The position numbers and the translations under genes are program-made. Below the pieces are notes generated by a model. The model ran no database searches, was not told where the DNA came from, and saw nothing but the letters and a program-made list of their open reading frames with translations. From Streptomyces africanus (GTDB lineage Bacteria; Actinomycetota; Actinomycetes; Streptomycetales; Streptomycetaceae), in the NCBI RefSeq assembly GCF_002150735.1, contig NZ_MUKA01000023.1, positions 319-64,318 on the forward strand: DNA of 64,000 nucleotides, given 5' to 3'. Every line of letters starts with the position of its first letter. Position 1 is the stretch's first letter. Shown piece by piece: positions 27,953 through 36,974 of the stretch.

Positions 27953-28908
27953 TGAACGTACGACGACGCCTCATATCCGCCACCGCGGTCAGCGCGGCCA
28001 CCGCTCTCGGCCTCGGTGCCCTCTCCGCCTGCTCCAGCGACAGCGCGGCCTCGGGCAACACGGACAAGTTCGACGTCGTCGCGTCGTTCTACCCCATGGC
28101 GTTCCTCGCCGAGCAGATCGGCGGCGACCACGCGAACGTCACCAGCCTGACCGAGCCCGGCCAGGAGCCGCACGACCTGGAGATCAGCACCAGGCAGCGG
28201 GCACAGCTCGAAGAGGCCGACGCGGCGCTCTACCTCAAGGGCCTCCAGCCCGCCGTCGACGAGGCGGTCTCGCAGACCGGCATCAAGACGAAGATCGACG
28301 CGGCCGCCCTGACCACCCTGGAGGACCACGGCGGCACCGAGCACGCCCACGAGGGCGAGGAGGGGCACTCCGAGGAGGAAGAGCACGCCCGCGACCCCCA
28401 CATCTGGCTGGACCCGGTGAAGTACGCCGAGGTCGCCCAGGGCGTCGGCAAGGCCTTCGAGAAGGCCGACCCGGACCACGCGGCCGACTACAAGAAGAAC
28501 ACCGCGGCCCTGGTCCAGAAGCTGAACGGCCTCAACAGCACGTTCGAGAACGGCCTGAAGGACACGAAGACCAAGGTCTTCTTCACCAACCACGCCGCCT
28601 TCGGCTACCTCGCCGAGCGCTACGGCCTCACCCAGGAGGCCATCTCCGGCCTCGACCCCGAGAGCGAGCCCAGCGCCGCCCGGGTCAGGGAACTCCAGCA
28701 GGAGGCCAGGGCCGACGGCGTCACCACCGTCTTCTACGAGACACTGGTCTCCGACAAGACCGCCAGGACCCTGGCCCGGGACGCGAAGCTCAAGACGGAC
28801 GTCCTCGACCCGCTCGAGGGCATCACCGACAAGTCCCGCGGTGACGACTACTTCCAGGTGATGGAAGCCAACCTCAAGGCCCTTCAGGCAGCCCTGGGAG
28901 CGAAGTGA
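27952..28908 (+). CDS. znuA: Zinc ABC transporter, substrate-binding lipoprotein
   Basis: A 318-residue cluster A-I metal-binding protein. The lipoprotein signal ends in the lipobox LSAC with Cys27. The mature protein has FYPMAFLAEQIGGDH, the first metal His in PGQEPHDLE, a His/Glu-rich loop (EHAHEGEEGHSEEEEHARDP), HIWLDPVKYAEVA and the third-ligand region TNHAAFGYLAERYGL. The acidic His loop is typical of zinc rather than manganese binders. The start at 27952 lacks a ribosome site and fits a leaderless transcript; upstream in-frame starts run through the Zur box. It heads znuACB-zur. Confidence 0.94.
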   Translation: MNVRRRLISATAVSAATALGLGALSACSSDSAASGNTDKFDVVASFYPMAFLAEQIGGDHANVTSLTEPGQEPHDLEISTRQRAQLEEADAALYLKGLQPAVDEAVSQTGIKTKIDAAALTTLEDHGGTEHAHEGEEGHSEEEEHARDPHIWLDPVKYAEVAQGVGKAFEKADPDHAADYKKNTAALVQKLNGLNSTFENGLKDTKTKVFFTNHAAFGYLAERYGLTQEAISGLDPESEPSAARVRELQQEARADGVTTVFYETLVSDKTARTLARDAKLKTDVLDPLEGITDKSRGDDYFQVMEANLKALQAALGAK

Positions 28909-28928
28909 TCGACCCATCGGAGGACGGC

Positions 28929-29696
28929 ATGACCGAGCCCGTCGTATCCCTGCGCGGCGTCCGCGCCGACCTGGGCTCGCGCCCCGTCCTGCGCGGCATC
29001 GACCTCACCGTGCACCACGGTGAGGTCGTCGCGCTGCTCGGCGCGAACGGCTCCGGCAAGTCCACGGCCGTGCGCAGCATCATCGGCCAGGTGCAGACCG
29101 GTGCCGGCCAGATCGAACTGTTCGGCACGGACCGCAGGCGGTTCCGCGACTGGCACCGCGTGGGCTATGTCCCGCAGCGCACCACGGCCGCCGGCGGCGT
29201 GCCCGCCACGGTGACCGAGGTGGTCTCCTCGGGCCGCCTGTCCCGGGCCCGCTTCGGCGTGCTGCGCAAGGCGGACCACACGGCCGTACGGCAGGCCCTG
29301 GAGCTCGTCGGCATGGCCGACCGGGCCAAGGACTCCGTCAACGCGCTCTCCGGCGGCCAGCACCAGCGGGTCCTGATCGCCCGCGCGCTGGCCTCCGAGC
29401 CGGAACTGCTGATCATGGACGAGCCGATGGCCGGGGTCGACCTGGCCAGCCAGGAAGTGCTCGCGCACACCCTGCGCGAGCAGGTCTCGCAGGGCACGAC
29501 CGTGCTGCTGGTGCTGCACGAACTGGGCCCCCTGGAACCCCTCATCGACCGGGCGGTCGTCCTGCGCGACGGCTGCGTCGTGCACGACGGACCGCCCCCG
29601 AAGGCGGTCGGGCAGCACGCCCTGCCCGGCCACGACCACGTACACCCGCACGCACCCGCGGGCGCCGAACCGATCCGCACGGGACTGCTGAGCTGA
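28929..29696 (+). CDS. znuC: Zinc ABC transporter, ATPase
   Basis: A 255-residue ATPase with Walker A LLGANGSGKST, the signature ALSGGQHQRVLIARAL, Walker B LLIMDEP and the switch His in LVLHELG. It energises zinc import with ZnuA and ZnuB. The His-rich C-terminus (HALPGHDHVHPHAP) may bind zinc. ATG 28929 with GGAGGA 4 bases upstream is preferred to GTG 28905. The stop overlaps the start of znuB. Confidence 0.94.
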   Translation: MTEPVVSLRGVRADLGSRPVLRGIDLTVHHGEVVALLGANGSGKSTAVRSIIGQVQTGAGQIELFGTDRRRFRDWHRVGYVPQRTTAAGGVPATVTEVVSSGRLSRARFGVLRKADHTAVRQALELVGMADRAKDSVNALSGGQHQRVLIARALASEPELLIMDEPMAGVDLASQEVLAHTLREQVSQGTTVLLVLHELGPLEPLIDRAVVLRDGCVVHDGPPPKAVGQHALPGHDHVHPHAPAGAEPIRTGLLS

Positions 29697-30598
29697 TGGA
29701 CTTCCTCGACTACGCCTTCATGCAGCGGGCGCTGCTCGCCGCCGTCCTGGTCGGCATCACGGCGCCCGCCGTGGGGATCTACCTGGTCCAGCGCCGCCAG
29801 GCCCTGATGGGCGACGGCATCGGGCACGTGGCGATGACCGGCGTCGGTCTCGGCTTCCTGCTGACCTGGTCCCCGGTGTGGATGGCGACCCTCGTCTCCG
29901 TCATCGGCGCGGTCCTCATGGAGCTGATCCGCTGGTACGGCCGGACCCGCGGCGACATCGCCCTCGCGATGCTCTTCTACGGCGGCATGGCCGGCGGTGT
30001 GATGTTCATCAACCTCACACCGACGGGCTCCAACGCCAATCTGACGTCGTACCTCTTCGGCTCCCTGTCGACGGTGTCCGAGTCGGACGTCACGGCGATC
30101 TGCGTGCTGGCCGCCTTCGTCGTCCTGGTCACCCTCGGTCTGCGCCGGCAGCTGTTCGCGGTCAGCCAGGACGAGGAGTTCGCCCGGGTGACGGGCCTGC
30201 CGGTGCGGGCCCTGAACCTGCTGACGGCGATCACCGCGGCCGTCACGGTGACGGTGGCGATGCGCGTGGTCGGCCTGCTCCTGGTCAGCGCGCTGATGGT
30301 GGTGCCCGTCGCGGCCGCCCAGCAGATCGGCCGCAGCTTCGCCGCGACCTTCGTGATCGCCGTCGTCATCGGCGTGAGCGTGACGATCGGCGGCACCGTC
30401 ACGTCGTACTACCAGGACGTCCCGCCCGGTGCGACGATCGTGCTGCTGACCATCGGCGCCTTCGTCGTGCTGACGGCGCTGGCGGCCCCGCTGGCCCGGC
30501 GCCGCGCCCGCGCCCGGAGCGCCGCGGATCCGGCCCACGACCCTGCCGAGTGCGCGATTCCGGCCACCCGGGAGGCATCCGACGAAGTCGGCGTCTGA
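29696..30598 (+). CDS. znuB: Zinc ABC transporter, permease
   Basis: A 300-residue integral membrane protein of the ABC-3 family with eight or nine predicted helices: FMQRALLAAVLVGITAPAVG, QALMGDGIGHVAMTGVGLGF, SLSTVSESDV, LVSALMVVPVAAAQQIGRSF. It forms the membrane channel of the zinc importer. The start codon overlaps the znuC stop by one base. Zur-repressed through the znuA promoter. Confidence 0.94.
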   Translation: MDFLDYAFMQRALLAAVLVGITAPAVGIYLVQRRQALMGDGIGHVAMTGVGLGFLLTWSPVWMATLVSVIGAVLMELIRWYGRTRGDIALAMLFYGGMAGGVMFINLTPTGSNANLTSYLFGSLSTVSESDVTAICVLAAFVVLVTLGLRRQLFAVSQDEEFARVTGLPVRALNLLTAITAAVTVTVAMRVVGLLLVSALMVVPVAAAQQIGRSFAATFVIAVVIGVSVTIGGTVTSYYQDVPPGATIVLLTIGAFVVLTALAAPLARRRARARSAADPAHDPAECAIPATREASDEVGV

Positions 30599-30656
30599 CC
30601 GCCCCCGCCCCGGGCTGGCACAATGGCCCGGGCAAGGCAGACGTGAGGAGGCAACG

Positions 30657-31073
30657 GTGACGACCGCTGGACCGTCCGTGAAGGGCCGCGCCACCAGGCA
30701 GCGCGCCGCCGTGGCGGCGGCCCTGGACGAGGTCGACGAGTTCCGCAGCGCGCAGGAACTGCACGACATGCTCAAGCACAAGGGCGACTCGGTCGGGCTC
30801 ACCACGGTCTACCGCACCCTGCAGTCCCTCGCCGACGCCGGCGAGGTCGACGTCCTGCGCACCGCCGACGGCGAGTCCGTCTACCGCCGCTGCTCCACCG
30901 ACGACCATCACCACCACCTGGTGTGCCGCGGCTGCGGCAAGGCCGTCGAGGTCGAGGGCCCGGCCGTGGAGAAGTGGGCGGAGGCCATCGCCGCCGAGCA
31001 CGGCTTCGTGAACGTGGCCCACACGGTGGAGATCTTCGGCACGTGCGCCGACTGCGCGGCAGCGGCGAAGTAG
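30657..31073 (+). CDS. zur: Zinc uptake regulator (Fur family)
   Basis: A 138-residue Fur-family repressor. The winged helix contains VGLTTVYRTLQSLADAGEVD. The metal sites are the HHHHLVCRGCGKAVEVEG cluster and the C-terminal CADC, giving the two CxxC pairs of the structural zinc site. With zinc bound it represses znuACB and, in Streptomyces, alternative zinc-free ribosomal proteins. The start GTG has GAGGAG 6 bases upstream. The position after znuB supports Zur rather than FurA or Nur. Confidence 0.93.
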   Translation: MTTAGPSVKGRATRQRAAVAAALDEVDEFRSAQELHDMLKHKGDSVGLTTVYRTLQSLADAGEVDVLRTADGESVYRRCSTDDHHHHLVCRGCGKAVEVEGPAVEKWAEAIAAEHGFVNVAHTVEIFGTCADCAAAAK

Positions 31074-31083
31074 CGGACCAGGG

Positions 31084-31117
31084 CGGCCCGGCCGCCGCTC
31101 GAGGGGCTGCCGGGCCG
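31084..31117. terminator. Hairpin between the convergent zur and uppS genes
   Basis: CGGCCCGGC (31084-31092) pairs with GCCGGGCCG (31109-31117) over a 16-base loop. It occupies most of the 61-base spacer between the two convergent stop codons and probably terminates both transcripts. Confidence 0.65.
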
Positions 31118-31134
31118 GGCGAGGCCGGTGAGAC

Positions 31135-31965
31135 CTACTGCTGCTTGCCCTCCATGGCCAGCAGTTCCTCGTTCGGGATGGCCCCGCCGAAGCGGCGGTC
31201 CCGGGAGGCGAACTCCAGGCAGGCCCGCCACAGGTCGCGGCGGTCGAAGTCCGGCCAGAGCACGTCCTGGAAGACCATCTCGGCGTACGCGCTCTGCCAG
31301 AGCAGGTAGTTGGAGGTGCGCTGCTCACCGCTCGGGCGCAGGAACAGGTCCACGTCCGGCATGTCCGGGTAGTACATGTACTTCGCGAAGGTCTTCTCGT
31401 TGACCTTCGACGGATCGAGCTTCCCGGCCTTCACATCGGCCGCGAGCGCCTGCGCCGCGTCGGCGATCTCGGCGCGCCCGCCGTAGTTCATGCAGAAGTA
31501 CAGCGTGAGCTTGTCGTTGCCCTTGGTCTGCTCCTGGGCGATCTGGAGCTCCTTGGCGACCGAGCGCCACAGCTTGGGCATACGGCCCACCCAGCGCACC
31601 CGGATGCCCAGCTCGTCGAGTTGATCGCGGGTCTTGCGGATGAAGTCCCGGTTGAAGTTCATCAGGAAGCGCACCTCGTCCGGCGACCGCTTCCAGTTCT
31701 CGGTGGAGAAGGCGTACAGGGAGATGGCGCCCACGCCCATCTCGATGGCGCCCTGGAGCACGTCGAGCACCCGCTCGGCGCCGACCTTGTGGCCCTCGGT
31801 GCGCGGCAGGCCCCGCTCCTTCGCCCACCGCCCGTTGCCGTCCATGACGATCGCCACATGCTGCGGTACGAGCTCTCCGAGCTTCGGAGGCCGCGCGCCG
31901 GACGGGTGCGGCTCCGGCGTCCTGTACTCCCGGCGCTGCCGCCCCAGGATCCCGCGTACGGCCAT
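31135..31965 (-). CDS. uppS: Isoprenyl transferase (cis-prenyl/undecaprenyl diphosphate synthase)
   Basis: A 276-residue Z-type prenyltransferase that condenses isopentenyl diphosphate with allylic primers to make the lipid carrier for cell-wall synthesis. The active-site loop is [20 protein letters not shown] with the catalytic Asp; [43 protein letters not shown] and [10 protein letters not shown] complete the signature. The ATG at 31965 gives the usual basic N-terminal extension of actinobacterial enzymes. It is 34 bases downstream of recO, in one operon. Confidence 0.95.
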   Translation of the reverse strand: MAVRGILGRQRREYRTPEPHPSGARPPKLGELVPQHVAIVMDGNGRWAKERGLPRTEGHKVGAERVLDVLQGAIEMGVGAISLYAFSTENWKRSPDEVRFLMNFNRDFIRKTRDQLDELGIRVRWVGRMPKLWRSVAKELQIAQEQTKGNDKLTLYFCMNYGGRAEIADAAQALAADVKAGKLDPSKVNEKTFAKYMYYPDMPDVDLFLRPSGEQRTSNYLLWQSAYAEMVFQDVLWPDFDRRDLWRACLEFASRDRRFGGAIPNEELLAMEGKQQ

Positions 31966-31999
31966 GTGTTTCTCGTCTCCTCGTGCTTGCTTGCCTTGC

Positions 32000-32746
32000 T
32001 TACTTCTCGACGTAGCGCAGGGAGCGCAGCCCGCGCTCCATGTGCCAGTGCAGATACGCGGACACCAGCCCGCTGCCCTCCCGGACGTACCGCGCCTCGC
32101 AGGCGTCCGCGGTCTCCCAGTCTCCCGTAAGCAGCGCGCCGAGGAGTTCCAGGGCCTGCGGCGAGGGTACGACGCTGCCGGGCACCCGGCAGTCCACGCA
32201 GACGGAACCGCCCGAGGCGACCGAGAAGAACCGGTTGGGCCCGGGCATGCCGCACTTCGCGCAGTCGGTGAAGCTCGGGGCGTAGCCGTTGACGGCGAGG
32301 GAGCGGAGCAGGAACGCGTCCAGCACGAGATGCGGCGCGTGCTCCCCGCGGGCGAGGGTCCGCAGTCCGCCGACGAGCAGCAGATACTGCTGCACGGCCG
32401 GCTCCCCCTCGTGGTCGGTGAACCGCTCGGCGGTCTCCAGCATCGCGGTCCCGGCGGTGTACCGCGCGTAGTCGCTGACGATCCCGCCCCCGTAGGGCGC
32501 GATGGTCTCGCTCTGCGTGCACAGCGGCAGCCCGCGTCCGACCAGTTCGCTGCCCTTGGCGAAGAACTGCACGTCGACGTGGGAGAAGGGTTCGAGGCGC
32601 GCACCGAACTTCGACTTCGTCCGGCGCACGCCCCTGGCCACCGCCCGTACCCGTCCGTGACCGCGGGTGAGCAGCGTGATGATCCGGTCCGCCTCACCCA
32701 GCTTCTGGGTGCGCAGCACGATGCCGTCGTCGCGGAACAGACTCAT
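32000..32746 (-). CDS. recO: DNA repair protein RecO
   Basis: A 248-residue RecO, which anneals single-stranded DNA and loads RecA in the RecF pathway. The N-terminal OB fold is [20 protein letters not shown] and the C-terminal zinc finger is CAKCG...CVDC. Position upstream of uppS is conserved in Streptomyces as far as I recall. The length is normal. Confidence 0.95.
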   Translation of the reverse strand: MSLFRDDGIVLRTQKLGEADRIITLLTRGHGRVRAVARGVRRTKSKFGARLEPFSHVDVQFFAKGSELVGRGLPLCTQSETIAPYGGGIVSDYARYTAGTAMLETAERFTDHEGEPAVQQYLLLVGGLRTLARGEHAPHLVLDAFLLRSLAVNGYAPSFTDCAKCGMPGPNRFFSVASGGSVCVDCRVPGSVVPSPQALELLGALLTGDWETADACEARYVREGSGLVSAYLHWHMERGLRSLRYVEK

Positions 32747-32772
32747 GGCGCCATTCTCGCAGGGTCATGGTG

Positions 32773-32988
32773 TCAAGGGACCTCACCCCTGCTGCGGGCG
32801 TTGGCGTACTGCGTCGCCGCGCGCAGCCGCTCGGCCGGGGTGGCGTGCCGGACGGCACCGGGGTCGGCGTCCCACTCCTTGCCGCCGCCGTACGGCCTCA
32901 GCTGTACGTAGGGCCCCTCATGCCCCATGACGATGCCGATGCGGCCGCTGCGGGTGTCCACGACGTACGCGCCGACCGGGGGCTTCAT
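32773..32988 (-). CDS. Small conserved protein with an SH3-like beta core
   Basis: A 71-residue protein of unknown function. The core MKPPVGAYVVDTRSGRIGIV, GHEGPYVQLRPYGGGKEWDA suggests a small beta-barrel, followed by a helix (TPAERLRAATQYANARSRG). The ATG at 32988 overlaps the stop of the 35-codon ORF upstream (ATGA) and lacks a good ribosome site of its own, so translation probably depends on coupling. Same strand as and upstream of recO, 26 bases from it. Confidence 0.72.
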   Translation of the reverse strand: MKPPVGAYVVDTRSGRIGIVMGHEGPYVQLRPYGGGKEWDADPGAVRHATPAERLRAATQYANARSRGEVP

Positions 32989-33092
32989 CGCGGCACCGCC
33001 GCGTGCCGCCGGACCTTGGCGAGTTCTGCCCGCAATTCTTTCACCGCATCCTCCGCTTCTTCGGCGCAGAGCGCCGAGTGTCGTGCCTCCAC
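32985..33092 (-). CDS. Tiny 35-residue helical protein coupled to the 32773 gene
   Basis: GTG 33092 is preceded by an excellent AAGGAAGGGGAG ribosome site. The 35-residue product (MEARHSALCAEEAEDAVKEL, then RAELAKVRRHAAVPR) is a charged amphipathic helix with one Cys. Its TGA overlaps the ATG of the next gene. The strong ribosome site and exact ATGA overlap are the only evidence that it is real; if so it heads a transcript with the 71-residue gene. No family recognised. Confidence 0.55.
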   Translation of the reverse strand: MEARHSALCAEEAEDAVKELRAELAKVRRHAAVPR

Positions 33093-33219
33093 CGTGCTCC
33101 CCTTCCTTGCGGAGTTTCACTCTTCGCATCTTCGCGGTGACGCTCCGCGTCTACACTCCGGAGGAGTCTGTGCCCTACAACTGCGGGGCAGCACAAAGGG
33201 GTTCGGGCATGATCGAGCC

Positions 33220-33729
33220 GTGGACACGAGTACGGGGACGAAAAAGAAGACCGAGCCGGGCCGGCGTACAGACCTGGAATGGTCGCTGCGGGCCGCGGAG
33301 CCGGCCGATGTCGAGGCGATCGCGGAACTACGGGCGGTGGTGATGCGCCCGGACCTGGAAAGGCTGGGCCGCTACGACGCACACCGGGTCCGGCAGCGCC
33401 TGCGGGACGGCTTCCGCCCCGAACACACATCGGTCGTCCTCGCGGCCGGCACCTTCGCGGGCAGTGTGGCCCTGCGCCCGTCGGGGGACGGCCACTGGCT
33501 GGAGCACTTCTATCTCACCCCGGCCGTCCAGGGCCGGGGCCTCGGCTCGGCGGTCCTGCGAACCCTGCTGAGCGGGACGGACGCCACCGGCACGGCCGTC
33601 CGCCTCAACGTCCTGCGGGGGAGCCCGGCCCGGCGCCTCTACGAACGCAATGGATTCACGGTCGAATCCCAGGACCCGGTCGACGTCTTCATGCTGCGGC
33701 CGCCGGGCGCCGGTGTCGCAGCGGTGTGA
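33220..33729 (+). CDS. GNAT-family N-acetyltransferase
   Basis: A 169-residue acetyltransferase. The body starts LEWSLRAAEPADVEAIAELR, the acetyl-CoA loop is YLTPAVQGRGLGSAVLRTLL (QGRGLG), and RLYERNGFTVESQDPVDVFM is the usual C-terminal end. The GTG at 33220 is the most probable start, though its ribosome site is weak. It is divergent from the two small genes and its last 41 bases overlap the end of pxpC on the other strand. Substrate unknown. Confidence 0.82.
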   Translation: MDTSTGTKKKTEPGRRTDLEWSLRAAEPADVEAIAELRAVVMRPDLERLGRYDAHRVRQRLRDGFRPEHTSVVLAAGTFAGSVALRPSGDGHWLEHFYLTPAVQGRGLGSAVLRTLLSGTDATGTAVRLNVLRGSPARRLYERNGFTVESQDPVDVFMLRPPGAGVAAV

Positions 33730-34579
33730 AGCGAACGGGCAGGCCCGGCCGGGCCTGGGCCGCGGCGGGCAGCCGGGCCTCGGGGACGACGCCGATGACG
33801 GGGTAACCGCCGGTGGTGGGTGAGTCGGCGAGGAAGAGCACCGGCCTGCCGTCGGGCGGTACCTGGACCGCGCCGAGCACCATGCCTTCGCTGGGAAGTT
33901 CGCCGTCCACCGCCCGTTCCAGCGCGGGTCCGTCCAGCCGCAGGGCGATGCGGTTGCTGTGGGGGGACACGGAGAAGCGGCCCGCCGCGAGAGTGCGCAC
34001 GGCGGCGGCGGTGAACCAGTCGTCGCGCGGGCCGAGCAGCACGGGAAGCACCAGTTCACGCGGGGGCCCGTCCCACAGGGCCAGGTGGTGGGGCGGCGGG
34101 CCCGCACCGGCCGGTTCCCCCAGGGGCAGGATGTCACCGTCCTTGAGGGGCGCGGGGCCCAGCCCGGACAGCAGATCGGTGGAGCGGCTGCCGAGGACCG
34201 GAGGTACGGCGATGCCTCCGCTCAGGGCGAGATAGCCGCGCAGCCCGAAGGTGGCGGCGCCCACGTCGAGCACCGCGCCGGCCGGCAGGCGGACGGGGCT
34301 GCCCCAGGCCGCCGGCCGGCCGTCGACGTACACCGGGGCGGGCGCACCGGTGACGGCCACGGTCACCGGCCGGGTGACGCGGATCGCCACGCCGGTCAGC
34401 GTCGTCTCCAGGGTGGCGGCGTCGGCCGGGTTGCCCACCAGCCGGTTCGCCAGCCGGTGGGCCGGCTGGTCCAGGGCGCCCGAGCGGGGTACGCCGAGAG
34501 CCGCGTGACCGAACCGCCCCTGGTCCTGGACGGTGGTCAGCGCACCGGCCCGCACCACTTCCACCTTGCCGTCACTCAC
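33689..34579 (-). CDS. pxpC: 5-oxoprolinase subunit C (biotin-dependent carboxyltransferase fold)
   Basis: A 296-residue protein of the PxpC/KipA/allophanate hydrolase subunit 2 family: EVVRAGALTTVQDQGRFGHA, LGVPRSGALDQPAHRLANRL, GYLALSGGIAVPPVLGSRST. With PxpB and PxpA it forms the prokaryotic ATP-dependent 5-oxoprolinase that converts 5-oxoproline to glutamate. GTG 34579 overlaps the pxpB stop. Last gene of the minus-strand operon from the GntR site. Confidence 0.92.
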   Translation of the reverse strand: MSDGKVEVVRAGALTTVQDQGRFGHAALGVPRSGALDQPAHRLANRLVGNPADAATLETTLTGVAIRVTRPVTVAVTGAPAPVYVDGRPAAWGSPVRLPAGAVLDVGAATFGLRGYLALSGGIAVPPVLGSRSTDLLSGLGPAPLKDGDILPLGEPAGAGPPPHHLALWDGPPRELVLPVLLGPRDDWFTAAAVRTLAAGRFSVSPHSNRIALRLDGPALERAVDGELPSEGMVLGAVQVPPDGRPVLFLADSPTTGGYPVIGVVPEARLPAAAQARPGLPVRFTPLRHRRPAAAA

Positions 34580-35205
34580 GCCGCCGCCCCCTCGGAGTCA
34601 GGCACGAAACGCACCCGGGTGCCCGGCACGAGCAAGGCGGCCGGCTGCCGGTCCAGGTCCCACAGCGTCACCGAGGTACTGCCGATCAGCTGCCATCCGC
34701 CCGGCGAACTCCGGGGGTAGATGCCGGTGTAGTGGCCGGCCAGGGCCACCGACCCGGCCGGAACCGAGGTGCGCGGCTCCGCCCGGCGCGGCACGACGTA
34801 CGGCTCGCCCAGTCCCGTCATGTACGCGAATCCGGGGGCGAACCCGGAGAACGCCACCCGGTGTTCGGCGCCGCTGTGCACACGTACCACCTCGTCCTCG
34901 CTCATGCCCCACAGCTCGGCGACCACGCCGAGGTCGGCACCGTCGTACCGGACGGGTATCTCCACGAGCTCGCCGCTGTCCGCCGCCCGGGAAGGAGCGG
35001 ACCAGTGGCGCAGTTCCGCCTCCAGGCCCGGGAGATCGTGCACGCCGTACAACAGCACGGTCCTCTCCCCCGGCACGATCTCCCGCACCGGCGTCAGGGT
35101 GCCCTCGGCGCGGCGGCGCAGCAGTTCGGCATGCCAGGCCTGAGCCTCGCCCGGCTCGTCCAGATCGATGAGCAGCGAGTCCTGCCCGGCCCGCAGCAGT
35201 CTCAT
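34576..35205 (-). CDS. pxpB: 5-oxoprolinase subunit B
   Basis: A 209-residue protein of the PxpB/KipI/allophanate hydrolase subunit 1 family, recognised by RAGQDSLLIDLDEPGEAQAW near the start and by FSGFAPGFAYMTGLGEPYVV with VALAGHYTGIYPRSSPGGWQ. It partners PxpC. ATG 35205 overlaps the pxpA stop (ATGA) and its own stop overlaps pxpC, so the three are tightly coupled. Confidence 0.92.
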   Translation of the reverse strand: MRLLRAGQDSLLIDLDEPGEAQAWHAELLRRRAEGTLTPVREIVPGERTVLLYGVHDLPGLEAELRHWSAPSRAADSGELVEIPVRYDGADLGVVAELWGMSEDEVVRVHSGAEHRVAFSGFAPGFAYMTGLGEPYVVPRRAEPRTSVPAGSVALAGHYTGIYPRSSPGGWQLIGSTSVTLWDLDRQPAALLVPGTRVRFVPDSEGAAA

Positions 35206-35966
35206 ACGAACGCCTCCAGCCGGACTCCCGCGTCCAACAGTGCCGTGCGGACCCGGAGCGCCAGGCCGACCGCTCCGGGGGTGTCGCCGTGCAGGCACAG
35301 CGACCTCGCCCGGATCCGTACCGGCTCACCGGTGAGTGCGGTGGTGCGGCCGTCGCGGGCCAGCGCGACGGCCTGCCGGGCGACCTGAAGGGGGTCGCTG
35401 ATCACGGCGCCGGGTGTGCCGCGCGGGACCAGGGTGCCCGCCGCGGTGTAGGCGCGGTCCGCGAAGGCTTCGCCGACCACGGCCAGCCCTTCTTCGGCGG
35501 CCGCTCGGTGCAGGGCCGAGCCGGGCAGGCACAGCACGGCCAGCCGGGAGTCCGCGAGCCTGGTGCCCGACGCGACGGCGGCGGCCTGTTCGGGGTCGGA
35601 GACGACCCGGTTGTAGAGCGCCCCATGCGGCTTGACGTAGGCGACGTCCGCCCCGGCGGCGCGGGCGAACACCTGAAGGGCGCCGATCTGGTAGGTGACC
35701 TCGTCGGCCAGTTCACCGGCGGGAACGTCCATGGCCCGGCGCCCGAAACCGGCGAGATCCCGGTAGGAGACCTGGGCCCCGATCCGCACCCCCCGCTCGA
35801 CGGCCGTGTCACAGACCCGGCGCATGATGCCGGGGTCGCCCGCGTGGAAGCCGCAGGCGACGTTGGCGCTGGTCACCAGCTCCAGCATGGCCTCGTCGTC
35901 GGTGAGGACCCACCGTCCGTAGCCCTCCGCGAGGTCCGCGTTGAGATCGATCACGACGTCCGTCAT
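35202..35966 (-). CDS. pxpA: 5-oxoprolinase subunit A (LamB/YcsF family)
   Basis: A 254-residue LamB/YcsF protein: VIDLNADLAEGYGRW at the start, TSANVACGFHAGDP, QVSYRDLAGFGRRAMDV, YVKPHGALYN and SLCLHGDTPGAV. ATG 35966 gives the usual family N-terminus. A longer version from ATG 36029 overlaps the DUF1445 stop (ATGA) and cannot be excluded. It probably shares the GntR-controlled transcript that begins near 36882. Confidence 0.92.
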   Translation of the reverse strand: MTDVVIDLNADLAEGYGRWVLTDDEAMLELVTSANVACGFHAGDPGIMRRVCDTAVERGVRIGAQVSYRDLAGFGRRAMDVPAGELADEVTYQIGALQVFARAAGADVAYVKPHGALYNRVVSDPEQAAAVASGTRLADSRLAVLCLPGSALHRAAAEEGLAVVGEAFADRAYTAAGTLVPRGTPGAVISDPLQVARQAVALARDGRTTALTGEPVRIRARSLCLHGDTPGAVGLALRVRTALLDAGVRLEAFV

Positions 35967-36025
35967 CCCTGGTGCCTGTTCTCCTCGCGACCGCACATGT
36001 TCCGTAGTCATCACCCGAGTCCGCT

Positions 36026-36820
36026 TCATCCGACGCGGTAGTCGGTGTCCCGCGCATCCGTGATCAGCATGTGTCCGGGCGCGTGGGTGAGGGCGAAGGG
36101 CGGCCGCGATGCCATCAGGGCGGCCTGCGGGGTGACACCGCACGCCCAGAAGACCGGGACGTCGCCGGGCTCGGCCTCCACCGGGTCACCGAAATCGGGG
36201 CGGGCGAGGTCGTCGATGCCCAGGTCCGCGGGGTCTCCGACGTGCACCGGCCCGCCGTGCACGGCGGGCATCCGCTCGCTGACGCGCGTCGCCGTGTCCA
36301 CCAGGCCGGCCGGGATCTGCCGCATCGACACGACCATGGGACCGTGGAGCCGCCCCGCGGGCCGGCACGCACGGCCACTCCGGTACATCGCGACGTTGCG
36401 TCCCTGGTCGACGTGGCGCAGTGGTACGCCCGCCTCGTTCAGGGCGGTTTCGAAGGTGAAGCTGCATCCGATCAGGAAGGTGACCAGGTCCTCGCGCCAG
36501 TGGCCGACGACGTCGGCCGGCTCGTCGATCAGCCGGCCGTGCTCCCAGACGCGGTAGCGCGGCACATCGGTCCGCAGGTCGGCGTCCGGGGCGAGCGCCG
36601 TGGACCACGAGCCGGGGTCCGTGACGTCGAGCACCGGACACGGCTTGGGGTTGCGCTGACAGAACAGCAGGACGTCGTAGGCCCAGTCGGCGGGCACCGT
36701 GATCAGGTTGACCTGGGTGAATCCCCCGCACCATCCGGCAGTGGGCCGGCTCTCGCCGCGTCGGAACAGCTCTCGGGCCTGAGCGGGGCTCAGGGCTGCG
36801 GGGTCAGCAACGGTTGCCAC
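36026..36820 (-). CDS. DUF1445 putative hydro-lyase, D-glutamate cyclase-like
   Basis: A 264-residue DUF1445 protein: [64 protein letters not shown] and [13 protein letters not shown]. The mammalian D-glutamate cyclase has a domain of this family and dehydrates D-glutamate to 5-oxo-D-proline, so its place ahead of pxpABC is meaningful. GTG 36820 with GAAAGGA 7 bases upstream is chosen; a longer frame would read into the GntR site. First gene of the operon. Confidence 0.85.
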   Translation of the reverse strand: MATVADPAALSPAQARELFRRGESRPTAGWCGGFTQVNLITVPADWAYDVLLFCQRNPKPCPVLDVTDPGSWSTALAPDADLRTDVPRYRVWEHGRLIDEPADVVGHWREDLVTFLIGCSFTFETALNEAGVPLRHVDQGRNVAMYRSGRACRPAGRLHGPMVVSMRQIPAGLVDTATRVSERMPAVHGGPVHVGDPADLGIDDLARPDFGDPVEAEPGDVPVFWACGVTPQAALMASRPPFALTHAPGHMLITDARDTDYRVG

Positions 36821-36881
36821 CAGCGGTCCTTTCGACAGGGGAAACCAAGGACGGCTTACGCGTCCACGAACCCAGGCTAGA

Positions 36882-36898
36882 GGATTGTTGAACAATCC
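36882..36898. promoter_or_regulatory. GntR operator, site 1
   Basis: GGATTGTT-G-AACAATCC is a perfect 17-base inverted repeat, 61 bases before the DUF1445 start and 76 before the GntR start. Near-identical sites occur at 42612 and 42707. It resembles operators of FCD-type GntR regulators. Confidence 0.78.
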
Positions 36899-36974
36899 GA
36901 CAAGAGGCGTGTTGTTCCATCCCCGGGTTTTCGATTGACTGACTCTCAGAGCTCACGGAGGAGGACCGAGGACG

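Noticed and set aside
33689..34579. pxpC as urea amidolyase/allophanate hydrolase subunit
   Set aside because: Older naming; the adjacent pxpA and DUF1445 genes and absence of urea carboxylase or allophanate hydrolase amidase genes favour 5-oxoprolinase.
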